This document shows, piece by piece, positions 1 to 7,994 of a stretch of DNA of 37,124 bases. Source of the stretch: MGBC131033 sp910585655 (GTDB taxonomy: Bacteria; Bacillota; Clostridia; Lachnospirales; Lachnospiraceae); assembly GCA_949502025.1 (NCBI GenBank), contig CATBCG010000018.1, positions 1 to 37,124 on the forward strand, given 5' to 3'. The notes beneath the pieces were generated by a model, which did no database searches, was not told the DNA's origin, and was given only the letters and a program-made list of their open reading frames with translations. The translations under genes and the position numbers were made by a program. Position 1 is the stretch's first letter. Each line of letters begins with the position of its first letter.

Positions 1-176
1 GTTCTTTACTTGGTTCTGCCCTTTTTGCAAAGGACAGTTCGCTTTGGATTTCTCCAAATGAAAATCTTTTAGAATTTTCAAGGACGTTTCATTGTTTAAT
101 TATCAAGGTTCTTTGCTTCCTGTTCTGTGGCAGTTCCTGTTATTTTGTGGAACCGTTTGTCGCAGTCAGCTTTGCT
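1..176 (-). other. Probable rRNA operon leader (partial, runs off left edge)
   Basis: No open frame of note is seen here. Read on the minus strand, this stretch follows a very strong promoter (177-205) and contains a segment like AAAGAACCTTGATAATTAAA, which resembles the leader and spacer sequences found around rRNA genes in Clostridia. The resemblance is from memory, not alignment. No 16S sequence itself is inside the window. I infer that an rRNA operon begins just left of position 1 and is transcribed leftward, away from oriC. Confidence 0.5.
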
Positions 177-205
177 AGTATATCACATGGTTTTCTGTTT
201 GTCAA
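177..205 (-). promoter_or_regulatory. Strong rRNA-like promoter with A-tract upstream element
   Basis: On the minus strand a perfect -35 TTGACA (200-205) and a -10 TATACT (177-182) are separated by 17 bp. Upstream, positions 206-256 are a series of phased A-tracts on this strand, typical of an UP element. The promoter fires leftward, away from the tRNA-Ser and towards the left edge. Confidence 0.75.
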
Positions 206-285
206 CAACTTTTTTCAAGTTTTTTTGATTTTCTTTTTCCAATCTTTTTTTACTTGAATTTGTCGCATGACTACTTCCAACCAAA

Positions 286-373
286 CGGAGAAAGAGGGAT
301 TTGAACCCTCGCGCCGGTTGCCCGACCTACACCCTTAGCAGGGGCGCCTCTTCAGCCTCTTGAGTATTTCTCC
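286..373 (-). tRNA. tRNA-Ser (anticodon GCU)
   Basis: An 88-nt class II tRNA on the minus strand. The acceptor stem is GGAGAAA paired with TTTCTCC, followed by discriminator G. The anticodon loop CTGCTAA gives GCU, which reads AGC/AGU serine codons. A long variable arm lies between the anticodon and T arms, as required for tRNA-Ser, and the T loop reads GGTTCAAATCC. CCA is not encoded. No clear terminator follows, so read-through into the downstream rRNA-like leader is possible. Confidence 0.95.
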
Positions 374-447
374 AGACCTGAATGCCTACCAATGATATAA
401 AATTAAAGTCATTAAAAAAAGTTCTGTTTGCGTCGAGCGCATTTAGT

Positions 448-476
448 AGTATAGCAGAAGAAGAACTGCTTGTCAA
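448..476 (-). promoter_or_regulatory. Promoter of tRNA-Ser
   Basis: Minus-strand TTGACA (471-476) and TATACT (448-453) with a 17-bp spacer, about 75 bp upstream of the tRNA-Ser. It has the same boxes as the promoter at 177-205, as expected for stable-RNA genes. Confidence 0.75.
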
Positions 477-536
477 CCCATTTTTCAAACTTTTTTATTA
501 TTTTTATCTGCTCAGAACTTTTCTATACATTTCATA

Positions 537-577
537 GCCGTTCTTACCGATGGAAAGTCTATTTCGGCAAGAACGGC
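537..577 (-). terminator. Hairpin after the solute-binding protein gene
   Basis: Fourteen-base arms (537-550 and 564-577, GCCGTTCTTACCGA and its complement with one mismatch) enclose a 13-base loop just downstream of the stop at 589. No long T-tract follows on the minus strand, so it may be a weak terminator or an mRNA 3' stabiliser. Confidence 0.5.
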
Positions 578-588
578 TAATCTGTGTT

Positions 589-2304
589 TTAACGAGCGTT
601 ATAACGATCCAAAGCAGCCTGTTGTATCTTTAAGCATTCTTCAATCTTATACGTACGGATATCTTCTACAAACTGATCATACTCTTCCATCGGACGAGTA
701 CCTGTGATAAATTTTAAGGTATTCTCTTTAACAAGCGTATCAATGTCTACATAGGCAGAGCCATATAACGTAGATTCCTCTACAGTCATTGTCAGATTGG
801 TCGGTAATACCAAATCATAACGACAATCTGCCCATGCGTCATATGCTTCTAAAGAAGCCATCCCTTCATTTTGAACCAGGAATCTTCCCCAGTCATATTT
901 CCCGAATCCGGAAGCGCCAATTGAATACATCATATAATACGCGCCAATACTTGGATATTCTCCGCTTTCTACTGCTTCTGTTACTGCTGGTGACATGGAA
1001 TAGCTTCCATCGCTGTTTACGATGTAGCTTTCTCCCTCAATTCCCAGGGAATTGCACATCATCGCTTCATCACTATACATAAAATCCATAAACCTGCATG
1101 CCAGTTCGATATCTTTACAATTAGAAGTAATGGCAATCGTTTCTTTCGTAAGATCGCTCATTGCTCTTCCTAACTGTGGAGTATCTCCTTCATTTAAAAC
1201 AGGCGCCGGAGCGGCAGCCATCCAGAAATCCGGATCATTCGTAAATCCTTGTTTCAAATAAAAGTCTGCTGAGGAAGCCCAGACAATCGGACCTGCGCCG
1301 GCTCTCCCGGTACCTAACATTTCATTGGCACATCTCATATACGTATCGCTGGTAATAAAGTTCGGATCGATTAGTCCTTCCGCATACCAGTCATGGAACA
1401 ACTGCACCCATTGTTTATAGCCCTCTTCTAACGGACCATATTTTACGGTATTTCCGTCCCGGTAAAATTCTCCCAGTACGCCATATGCCGTAAGGAAACT
1501 ATTACAATAATCATATCCGCGTTCAAAACCAATCATCAAAGGAGCTTCACACTGATAAGTATTCTTAAATGCAGTCAACGCCTCGTGCCAGTCGTCAATC
1601 GTCTCCGGAACTTCCATATTCAGCTCGTCCAGCCAGTCTTTCCGAATTCCCATACCGTCCCATGGATATTCTCCCATCAGCTCCCCATGTAACGTAGAAA
1701 GAATATATATTCCTATCATCCGGTGATCGTCCATCATAACGTCTTTCTTTAATTTCTCATTACTTTCGATAATGCTGGTGTAGATCGGCATATATTGATC
1801 GATGTATTCGGTCATATCAATAATCACACCGTCTTTTAATTCTGCCGAAAGACCTCCTACATAGTATTCTTCCGATTTCCGCAGAATATCCGGATAATTT
1901 CCGGAAGCAATCATCAGACCGAATTTTTCTCTGGCTTCAATATCCAGACAAGTCATCCAGTTGACATGAACGTTGGTCATCTCTTCAATCTTCTGGATTC
2001 CTTTTAATTCACTCGGATCGGTCAAATAATCGTTGTTCCATTCTGTCCAGATCGATATCTCTTTCTTTTCCGGAAGAGGCCATGTCCAATCATCCTCTGA
2101 TGTATTCTGGTCAGACATATCATCTCCCGATGTTTGTCCCCCCGACTCGTTATCATCGGTCTTTCCGTTATTGGCAGTACCGGTCCCGGAACTCCCCTTG
2201 TCCCCTTGCTGATTCGCCCCCTGCTTTTTTCCACATGACCCCAGTATGGAAACTGCAAGCAGCCCTACCAAAATCAACGCCAACACTTTTTTTGCTTTTT
2301 TCAT
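589..2304 (-). CDS. Extracellular sugar-type solute-binding lipoprotein
   Basis: A 571-residue substrate-binding protein of the ABC-transporter family 1 type (COG1653-like, long LipO/YtcQ variety). Residues 1-23 form a lipoprotein signal peptide with lipobox LGSC and the lipid-modified Cys at 24. A Gly/Ser/Asp/Asn-rich linker (about 25-72) precedes the two-lobed binding domain. The start is supported by AAGGAGGG about 8 nt upstream. The protein should sit on the outer face of the membrane and deliver a carbohydrate to an ABC permease. No permease or ATPase gene lies in the window, so it is an orphan here. It is the last gene of the sugar block, after an MFS gene. The ligand cannot be told from sequence. 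Confidence 0.88.
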   Translation of the reverse strand: MKKAKKVLALILVGLLAVSILGSCGKKQGANQQGDKGSSGTGTANNGKTDDNESGGQTSGDDMSDQNTSEDDWTWPLPEKKEISIWTEWNNDYLTDPSELKGIQKIEEMTNVHVNWMTCLDIEAREKFGLMIASGNYPDILRKSEEYYVGGLSAELKDGVIIDMTEYIDQYMPIYTSIIESNEKLKKDVMMDDHRMIGIYILSTLHGELMGEYPWDGMGIRKDWLDELNMEVPETIDDWHEALTAFKNTYQCEAPLMIGFERGYDYCNSFLTAYGVLGEFYRDGNTVKYGPLEEGYKQWVQLFHDWYAEGLIDPNFITSDTYMRCANEMLGTGRAGAGPIVWASSADFYLKQGFTNDPDFWMAAAPAPVLNEGDTPQLGRAMSDLTKETIAITSNCKDIELACRFMDFMYSDEAMMCNSLGIEGESYIVNSDGSYSMSPAVTEAVESGEYPSIGAYYMMYSIGASGFGKYDWGRFLVQNEGMASLEAYDAWADCRYDLVLPTNLTMTVEESTLYGSAYVDIDTLVKENTLKFITGTRPMEEYDQFVEDIRTYKIEECLKIQQAALDRYNAR

Positions 2305-2323
2305 AACAAAAATCCCTCCTTGT

Positions 2324-2344
2324 CTTTATACGTTTAGTATAAAG
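2324..2344 (-). promoter_or_regulatory. Palindrome over a -10-like TATACT upstream of the binding-protein gene
   Basis: A perfect inverted repeat CTTTATAC-N5-GTATAAAG lies just upstream of the ribosome site of the binding-protein gene and includes TATACT on the minus strand. No good -35 is found 16-18 bp upstream. It could be a regulated promoter with an operator over the -10, or an RNA hairpin in a read-through transcript. Confidence 0.4.
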
Positions 2345-2375
2345 CAAAGAGGGCTTTCATCCCATGTATTATCTG

Positions 2376-3575
2376 TCAGTCCCGTTGTGATATCTTATTT
2401 TGTTTCCTGACGTGAAGTCTCATAATAAGATAACACAAAACAGCCAGTACGGATACCGTTCCTCCTACTCCCAAATAGGTTGCCCGCAGACCAACGGCAT
2501 CTATAATCCTTCCTCCAAGTAAATTTCCGAGAATACAGGCAAAACCGCTCTGTACCATATAGAGGATACTTTGCGCCTGAGAGGACATTCCTTCTCTTGC
2601 ATGTTGGGCAATATACGTCGCGCTGCCATAATACACAATCATATAGGTCAGTCCCTGCATGGCTTGAGCGGCTATAAAAAAGGATAACGTTCCTCCTGAT
2701 ACGAGCAACGCGCGCACGCCCATCAAAAACGTTGCCCCTGCAATCAGAAGTAAGGCGTCAAATCGGCGGCTTAGCTTTCGTACTATCAGCAAAACCGGAA
2801 TTTCACTGGCTGCCGAAATAAAATTCAGCATTCCCATCTGAAACTGCCCATAGCCAATACTCGCTACATAGACGCCCAGATACGAACCGCTGACGCTCGC
2901 TCCTATTTGAAATAAAAATGCAAACAACAGGACATACGCTACCCGCTGGTCAGAAAAAACCTGCTTGAGCTGAAACATCTGCCGAAGGCTCTTTGCCGTC
3001 CGCTTCGGTTTCTGTACGATGGGTTGATGGTTCTCCGATGCCGGAAGCCAAAGGATCAACAGCAGCAATACCAAATATCCCAAACCAGCCAATAGAAACT
3101 GGTGATGCGGATACTTTCTTAGGTAAATTCCAATTAAAAACACGACGACTGCATAGCCGACCGTTCCACCCATCCGAATATAGGCAAAATTATAACCCTC
3201 CTGATCCGCATTCCGAATCACAATCGCATCTAACATCGGATGAACGGAAGTGGAAAAGACAGCCAGTAAAATATTAGAAAGCAGATAATTCCCAAAACTA
3301 TGTCCCAGATAAAAGGTCTGCAACGATAAAATCAGCCCAAACAAAATGAACGCGGCATAGGTTTTCGCCCGTCCGGTAGCATCGCTTCTTTTTGCCCACA
3401 GAGGTTGAATCAAAACGGTGGCTATCGGCGCTATGGTCAGCAAGATCCCTACCTGAGAGGACGTAAGCCCCTCCTGGGCATAATACATGCTCAGGAAAGG
3501 GCTATACATAGCTACTGCGATATACACAAAGGAATTGATCAGCAGCAAATGGCGAAACGAACAAGTTCTCTGCAT
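2376..3575 (-). CDS. MFS transporter (MFS_1-like, 12 TM)
   Basis: A 399-residue, strongly hydrophobic protein with about twelve membrane segments in two halves. It has the look of the MFS_1_like group (LacY / nucleoside / phenylpropionate permease relatives), including a loop rich in basic residues (WAKRSDATGRAK) after the second segment, the usual MFS cytoplasmic loop motif. It probably moves a sugar or its breakdown product by proton symport or as an exporter; the substrate is unknown. Its ATG overlaps the stop of the upstream aldolase by one base (TAATG), so the two are translationally coupled. This argues that the transporter serves the same pathway. Confidence 0.85.
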   Translation of the reverse strand: MQRTCSFRHLLLINSFVYIAVAMYSPFLSMYYAQEGLTSSQVGILLTIAPIATVLIQPLWAKRSDATGRAKTYAAFILFGLILSLQTFYLGHSFGNYLLSNILLAVFSTSVHPMLDAIVIRNADQEGYNFAYIRMGGTVGYAVVVFLIGIYLRKYPHHQFLLAGLGYLVLLLLILWLPASENHQPIVQKPKRTAKSLRQMFQLKQVFSDQRVAYVLLFAFLFQIGASVSGSYLGVYVASIGYGQFQMGMLNFISAASEIPVLLIVRKLSRRFDALLLIAGATFLMGVRALLVSGGTLSFFIAAQAMQGLTYMIVYYGSATYIAQHAREGMSSQAQSILYMVQSGFACILGNLLGGRIIDAVGLRATYLGVGGTVSVLAVLCYLIMRLHVRKQNKISQRD

Positions 3576-4429
3576 TATAAGGAAAACTTATTTGGGTTTA
3601 AAAGGCGGATTTTCTGTCTTACAAACTCAATCATCTCTTCTTCAATATCAAACATCAGGGCCGTCCCATTCCCGTCAAATGTCTGATCCTGAATCCGCTT
3701 TTCCAAACTGCGGTACATACAGCGGAAATATTCTGTCGCTACATTAAATTTGCTCATTCCCAGGTTTACCGCTTCTTTTAGCTGCTCCTCCGGAATATCG
3801 GAGCTTCCGTGCATCACCAACGGAATCTCTATCTTAGAGCGGATTTCCTTTATCCGGTCAAAATCCAGATTCGGCACTTTGACATACGGTCCGTGTGCGT
3901 TCCCTACTGCAATCGCCAGCGAATCGCAGCCTGTTTCCTGTACAAAGTTCACGGCCTGTTCCACATTGGTATAATAATCACTGTTTACAATATCGTCTAA
4001 GTTTTTTCCGCTGCCGACATGCCCTAGCTCCGCCTCTACATCAATATCAAAAATCCGCGCCACCTTTACGACATCCCGCGTAAGCTGCACATTTTCTTCA
4101 AACGGCAGGCTTGAACCATCTACCATAATAGACGGGAATCCATCCCGGATACCTCCTACTGCAATCTCATACCCGGCAGAATGATCCAAATGCACCCCTA
4201 CCGGTACGCTTGCCCGATCTGCCATATCGCAAGCGGCAAACGCCAGATGCTTTAAGGACATATATTTATGGAACCCCGGAAAGAACTGGACGATGACCGG
4301 AACCTGCTCCCGTTCTGCCGCCTGGATGATGTACCTTGCCGTTTCTACATTGATTGTATTGACGGCGGCTACGCCGTAATGATGCTCTGTGGCATGCTGT
4401 AAGATATCTTTTACCTTTACTCTTGACAT
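3575..4429 (-). CDS. Class II (metal-dependent) ketose-bisphosphate aldolase family protein
   Basis: A 284-residue TIM-barrel protein of the FbaA/GatY/KbaY/IolJ family, near the usual 285. Conserved residues are visible: HLDHS with catalytic D82 and metal ligand H83, D104, E134 in EAELGHVG, H179 in GNAHGPY, H207 in MHGSSD, and N229 in KFNVATE. The family cleaves ketose phosphates to dihydroxyacetone phosphate plus an aldehyde. The loop after H207 reads GSSD rather than the common GGSG/GASG, so the substrate may not be fructose bisphosphate. The start has GGAGGG upstream. It lies between the aldo/keto reductase and the MFS gene in a run with an isomerase and a sugar kinase, which supports a role as the C-C cleaving step. 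Confidence 0.88.
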   Translation of the reverse strand: MSRVKVKDILQHATEHHYGVAAVNTINVETARYIIQAAEREQVPVIVQFFPGFHKYMSLKHLAFAACDMADRASVPVGVHLDHSAGYEIAVGGIRDGFPSIMVDGSSLPFEENVQLTRDVVKVARIFDIDVEAELGHVGSGKNLDDIVNSDYYTNVEQAVNFVQETGCDSLAIAVGNAHGPYVKVPNLDFDRIKEIRSKIEIPLVMHGSSDIPEEQLKEAVNLGMSKFNVATEYFRCMYRSLEKRIQDQTFDGNGTALMFDIEEEMIEFVRQKIRLLNPNKFSL

Positions 4430-4453
4430 AACGTTATCCCTCCATCGTTTGTT

Positions 4454-5401
4454 TTATAAACCCAGTTCTATGATTTTACTGCTGATTGCATTGACTTCTT
4501 CGGTCTCAAGCATCCACTCAAACGCCGCGCAGTTTTCTTCTACATGCTTTCTGCTCCGCACGCCTACCAGAGCCGTTGCAACAAATTCCTGCTGGGTACT
4601 CCAGTTTAATGCTACTTCGGAAACCGTCGCCTGATGCTTTTTTGCAATCTCGTCCATTACCTTTAACAGTTCCATGATTTTAGAAAATTTCGGTTCCCGA
4701 AACGTATCGTAAAACGTCATCCGTATATCATTTGCATCATAATTCGGGATACTGCGCATTTTCCCAGAAAGAATTCCTCCTCCCATCGAACCATAGGTCA
4801 TAGAGCTAATCCCTTCTCCCGCACCCCATTTCATCAGATCCTCAAAACGGCGGTCTACCATGGAATAAGGCGGCTGTTGGACGTCGATTGGCAGGACTTC
4901 TTCTGCCTCCTGAATCTGTTCTTTGGAAAAATTCGACACCCCGACATAACGGATATAGCCTTTCCGTTTCAACTCCGCCAAAGCTGCCATCGTCTCTGGG
5001 ATTGGCGTCTGCGCGTCCGGCCAATGGATAAAATAAAAATCAATGTAATCCGTACCCAAATTCATCAAAGAACTTTCCACTTCACGCATCACGTTTTTGT
5101 AGCTGCCGTCTCTCCGGTAGCCTCTGGTATGGATATCTGGCGCCAGACCGACTTTTGTGGAGATCAGTACCTTTTCCCTTGGAACCTCTTCAAACAGCTC
5201 TCCTACAAACTTTTCAGCAGTACCGTTTCCATAACAAGGCGCAGTATCAATTAAATTCACACCCCGATCCAACATTTCCCGGATCGCACAAAACGCTTCC
5301 GCCCGATCATATTCCCCGTAATTTTTTGCCCCGATAGCCCATGTTCCAACAGCCAGTTCCGACACCTCTACCCCTGCCCTGGCGTATTTCTTATAACGCA
5401 T
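4454..5401 (-). CDS. Aldo/keto reductase
   Basis: A 315-residue NAD(P)H-dependent oxidoreductase with an (alpha/beta)8 barrel. The family tetrad is in place: D52 and Y57 in IDTAPCYGNG, K83 in STKVGL, and H126 in FIHWPD. The C-terminal part (GVRSRKHVEEN) has the pattern that binds the 2'-phosphate/adenine side of NADP(H). The start has AAGGAG. In this cluster the natural guess is reduction of the aldehyde released by the aldolase, for example a lactaldehyde- or glyceraldehyde-like product. It could instead act on the sugar itself. No signal peptide, so cytoplasmic. Confidence 0.88.
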   Translation of the reverse strand: MRYKKYARAGVEVSELAVGTWAIGAKNYGEYDRAEAFCAIREMLDRGVNLIDTAPCYGNGTAEKFVGELFEEVPREKVLISTKVGLAPDIHTRGYRRDGSYKNVMREVESSLMNLGTDYIDFYFIHWPDAQTPIPETMAALAELKRKGYIRYVGVSNFSKEQIQEAEEVLPIDVQQPPYSMVDRRFEDLMKWGAGEGISSMTYGSMGGGILSGKMRSIPNYDANDIRMTFYDTFREPKFSKIMELLKVMDEIAKKHQATVSEVALNWSTQQEFVATALVGVRSRKHVEENCAAFEWMLETEEVNAISSKIIELGL

Positions 5402-5499
5402 AACTTCTCCTTTTCTACCCTGTTCAAGTGGTTTTATAAGATTTCTATTTGCTCGTCTTTCTCCTGATCTGTCACATATTGTATTCCTTTCAAAAGAAT

Positions 5500-6888
5500 T
5501 TACAAACTGTATGTTCCCTGTTCATGCGCGTTATCAAAATGAATACCAAGATACCTTGCCACTTCCCGCAGCACAGGCAGATAGCTTCCATATACACAAC
5601 CTAAATGATGGATGTATGGTCCAAACATCAGCTTTTCTTCCCAACGCTTCCAGTTATCTACTTCCATCCATACATAAGTTCCGTTTGTCTCCGGTCCCTC
5701 TACGGTATCGCCTTCTCCGGCAAACAAATAATATTCTCCGTCCAGATCGTCAAACCGGCAGACGGTCAAATGACCTTCTTTTAATTCAAACCGTTCCTGA
5801 CCTTTGACAAGCCGCGCCTGGCTGTTCTCTTTTTTCAAAGAATATGGGAACGGTCCACAATGCCAAAGCAGTTCCGCATTGTCGTTGTTCGGGTGCCGGA
5901 TCGTCAGATCTGCCAAAAATCCTACTTCTTCATACATAGCACAGGCTCGTAAAATCGCCAGGGTAATCGCACCGTTGACATCCGTCTCACATGCCATCGG
6001 AATTCCCAGATCCGCCATCTCTCCCAACATCAGACACGGGCAGATTCCAATTAAAGCGTTAAACGCAGACCAACATTCAAACGCCCCTACCGTACACTGA
6101 TTCTTTTCCATCAGCTCTTCTACTGCCAGCCGTACCGCCGCCAGCTTCCTTAATTCCTCCGGACTTACCTCCTCTGTGGAAAAGCGTGTCTGAATATCCT
6201 GCAGATAGGTCTGAAGCTTTGTTCCGTTTTCTTCTAGCAAGCTTTCCATTTTAGCGGCTACCTGACTAGGTGCAATCGGGATTGTAGTAATGCCAAAACG
6301 CTTGATTAAAGCAGCTTCGTTTGTCATGACACTCATAAAGCTAACCGGACGTTCCCCGATTTTGGCTATCCGCAAGCCTTTTAAGGATTTTAATACCATA
6401 GCTACTCGCAGAAAACGCTCAAATCCCTGAAGGAACTCTTCCCCTTCTGTTTCACAGTTATAAATATAACTGAATGTTACTCCATGACGTTTTAGCACTT
6501 TCGTTGCGGCAAACATCCCGCACTGGGTATCGCGTCCTCTGGACTGATCGGTATTCGGTCGCTCGTCACGAGATCCCCATACCAGTACCGGAACCGACAG
6601 GGCTGCCGCCACTTTTGCTACTACCTGTTCTTCCCCAAAATCGCAAAATGGCAAAAACAATGCGTCTATCCGTTCTGCTCTCATCCGATCTATAACGGCG
6701 TCCGTTTTATCCATCTCGTATAAAATACCGTTTTCGCATAAATCGTCGATCGTCACTACCTTTACCAGCTCCGGTTTAACCGAACGGACTACCTTCATAA
6801 ACCGTTCCTTCTGTCGGTTTGCTTCCTCCATACTCAAAAAGCTCCGTTTGTTTGGAACTACGCCCAATACCAGTTGTTCCTTATACAT
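5500..6888 (-). CDS. L-fucose/L-arabinose isomerase-like protein
   Basis: A 462-residue protein of the FucI/AraA-like fold. The N-terminal half has the Rossmann-like repeats of these enzymes. The central MACETDVNG carries the conserved metal-binding Glu (E301). The C-terminal beta domain ends in WEEKLMFGPYIHH, with the His used in metal binding in the family, preceded by a GTYVWMEVD stretch. Family members convert aldoses to ketoses with Mn. It is shorter than true FucI (about 590 residues) and AraA (about 500), so the substrate is uncertain. It overlaps the upstream kinase gene by 8 bp, a sign of tight co-expression. Confidence 0.82.
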   Translation of the reverse strand: MYKEQLVLGVVPNKRSFLSMEEANRQKERFMKVVRSVKPELVKVVTIDDLCENGILYEMDKTDAVIDRMRAERIDALFLPFCDFGEEQVVAKVAAALSVPVLVWGSRDERPNTDQSRGRDTQCGMFAATKVLKRHGVTFSYIYNCETEGEEFLQGFERFLRVAMVLKSLKGLRIAKIGERPVSFMSVMTNEAALIKRFGITTIPIAPSQVAAKMESLLEENGTKLQTYLQDIQTRFSTEEVSPEELRKLAAVRLAVEELMEKNQCTVGAFECWSAFNALIGICPCLMLGEMADLGIPMACETDVNGAITLAILRACAMYEEVGFLADLTIRHPNNDNAELLWHCGPFPYSLKKENSQARLVKGQERFELKEGHLTVCRFDDLDGEYYLFAGEGDTVEGPETNGTYVWMEVDNWKRWEEKLMFGPYIHHLGCVYGSYLPVLREVARYLGIHFDNAHEQGTYSL

Positions 6889-7843
6889 AATCTAACCCCT
6901 TTCTGTACAGTTCTACCCGTTTATCAATTTCGGTGTAGTCTACTACCCCGGTTTCCAAATAATGCCGCACAACCGGCAAGCTTGGAATTCCCGCACGTCC
7001 TCCGATTCTGGTGCATTTTATGGCAGAAACAGCACTGGCTAAACGAGCGGTTTCCCGGACGGAATACTGCAAAGCCAAGCCTGCTGCAAACGCCCCGTGA
7101 AATACATCTCCCGCTCCTACTGTGTCCTGTACCTCTACCTCAAATGCCGGAAGCTCAAAATATCCTTCGTCGCTTAGCCCGCAGCAGCCTTTTTCCCCAA
7201 ACGTAAATACCACTACCGACGGACCTTCTTTCCTCATCTTCTTACAATTTTCCTCCCTGCTGCCGTTCTCTCCAAATACTCTTTGATAGACAAATTCCGA
7301 ACCAATGAAAACGTCTATCTTAGGAAGAAAATTCATCAGCTCTTCCGAATAGGAATCGGCGTCAATTAAAATACGCGCTCCTGCCTGTCGTGCGATATCC
7401 GCGGCAAAAGCAGTCGTTTCATTCACAGCGGAAAGATAAAAACAATCCGTCTGAGAAAGATATTCCTGGTTTACTTCCTCCGGCTGCATTCTTTCGGACG
7501 TCCCCGGATAAAATACCAGACTTCTTCCCATTGTCTCTTTGTCGCTGATCACGACGTCCAGACCGGTTGTTTTTCCCATACGCTGATAGAGATACGAGGT
7601 ATCAATACCATGATTTTTAAAATCCCAGATACAATAATCCCCGTATTTATCTGTCCCCACATTCCCCATAATGGCACATTTCATCCCTAATCGAGCTGCT
7701 GCCACCATACCGGATGCGACTTTTCCTCCTCCCTGCCAGCTTAACTGCTGCACGCGCTCTCCACCGTTCGGCACCGGAAACCGGTTTACGTTTACGGCGA
7801 GATCCACACAGGGGCTGTCAATTCCTACGATGTCAAATCTCAT
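6881..7843 (-). CDS. PfkB-family carbohydrate kinase
   Basis: A 320-residue ribokinase-fold enzyme. The N-terminal sugar-binding GGG motif is at about 38-40, and the C-terminal PfkB signature DTVGAGD is at 240-246, with D246 as catalytic base and the GAG anion hole. It phosphorylates a sugar, ketose or nucleoside with ATP; fructokinase, tagatose-6-phosphate kinase and IolC-type 2-keto-3-deoxy sugar kinases share these motifs. It is the first gene after promoter 7881-7908 and overlaps the isomerase gene by 8 bp. In the proposed route it phosphorylates the ketose made by that isomerase. The start has GGAGGTGACAGG just upstream. Confidence 0.9.
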   Translation of the reverse strand: MRFDIVGIDSPCVDLAVNVNRFPVPNGGERVQQLSWQGGGKVASGMVAAARLGMKCAIMGNVGTDKYGDYCIWDFKNHGIDTSYLYQRMGKTTGLDVVISDKETMGRSLVFYPGTSERMQPEEVNQEYLSQTDCFYLSAVNETTAFAADIARQAGARILIDADSYSEELMNFLPKIDVFIGSEFVYQRVFGENGSREENCKKMRKEGPSVVVFTFGEKGCCGLSDEGYFELPAFEVEVQDTVGAGDVFHGAFAAGLALQYSVRETARLASAVSAIKCTRIGGRAGIPSLPVVRHYLETGVVDYTEIDKRVELYRKGLDYV

Positions 7844-7880
7844 CCTGTCACCTCCTTCTCCTAGGTTGCCTTGCCCTTTC

Positions 7881-7908
7881 AGTATAACAAAACCTTCTTT
7901 TTCAACAA
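7881..7908 (-). promoter_or_regulatory. Putative promoter of the kinase-isomerase-reductase-aldolase run
   Basis: Minus-strand TATACT (7881-7886) with a poor -35 TTGTTG (7903-7908) at 16 bp spacing, 38 bp upstream of the pfkB-type start. The weak -35 with adjacent repeats suggests activator dependence. Confidence 0.55.
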
Positions 7909-7910
7909 TG

Positions 7911-7946
7911 CAGTATCTTGTCCTGGATTTGTAGGATATTGTCCTA
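7911..7946 (-). promoter_or_regulatory. Direct repeats abutting the -35: candidate AraC-type operator
   Basis: On the minus strand TAGGACAATATCCTA (7946-7932) and CAGGACAAGATACTG (7925-7911) match at 11 of 15 positions and start 21 bp apart, two helical turns. The second ends 2 bp from the -35. This is the layout used by AraC-family activators. Binding is inference. Confidence 0.5.
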
Positions 7947-7949
7947 TTT

Positions 7950-7992
7950 GAAAACAGACCGGAATACCATTTCTGGTTTCCAGCCTGTTTTA
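7950..7992 (-). terminator. Intrinsic terminator after the glycoside-hydrolase-like gene
   Basis: On the minus strand AAACAGGCTGGAA pairs with TTCCGGTCTGTTT (13 pairs, two G-U). The inner ACCA-GAAA-TGGT extends the stem to a GAAA tetraloop, and TTTTC follows. It begins directly after the stop at 7995 and separates this gene from the downstream kinase operon. Confidence 0.75.
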
Positions 7993-7994
7993 TT

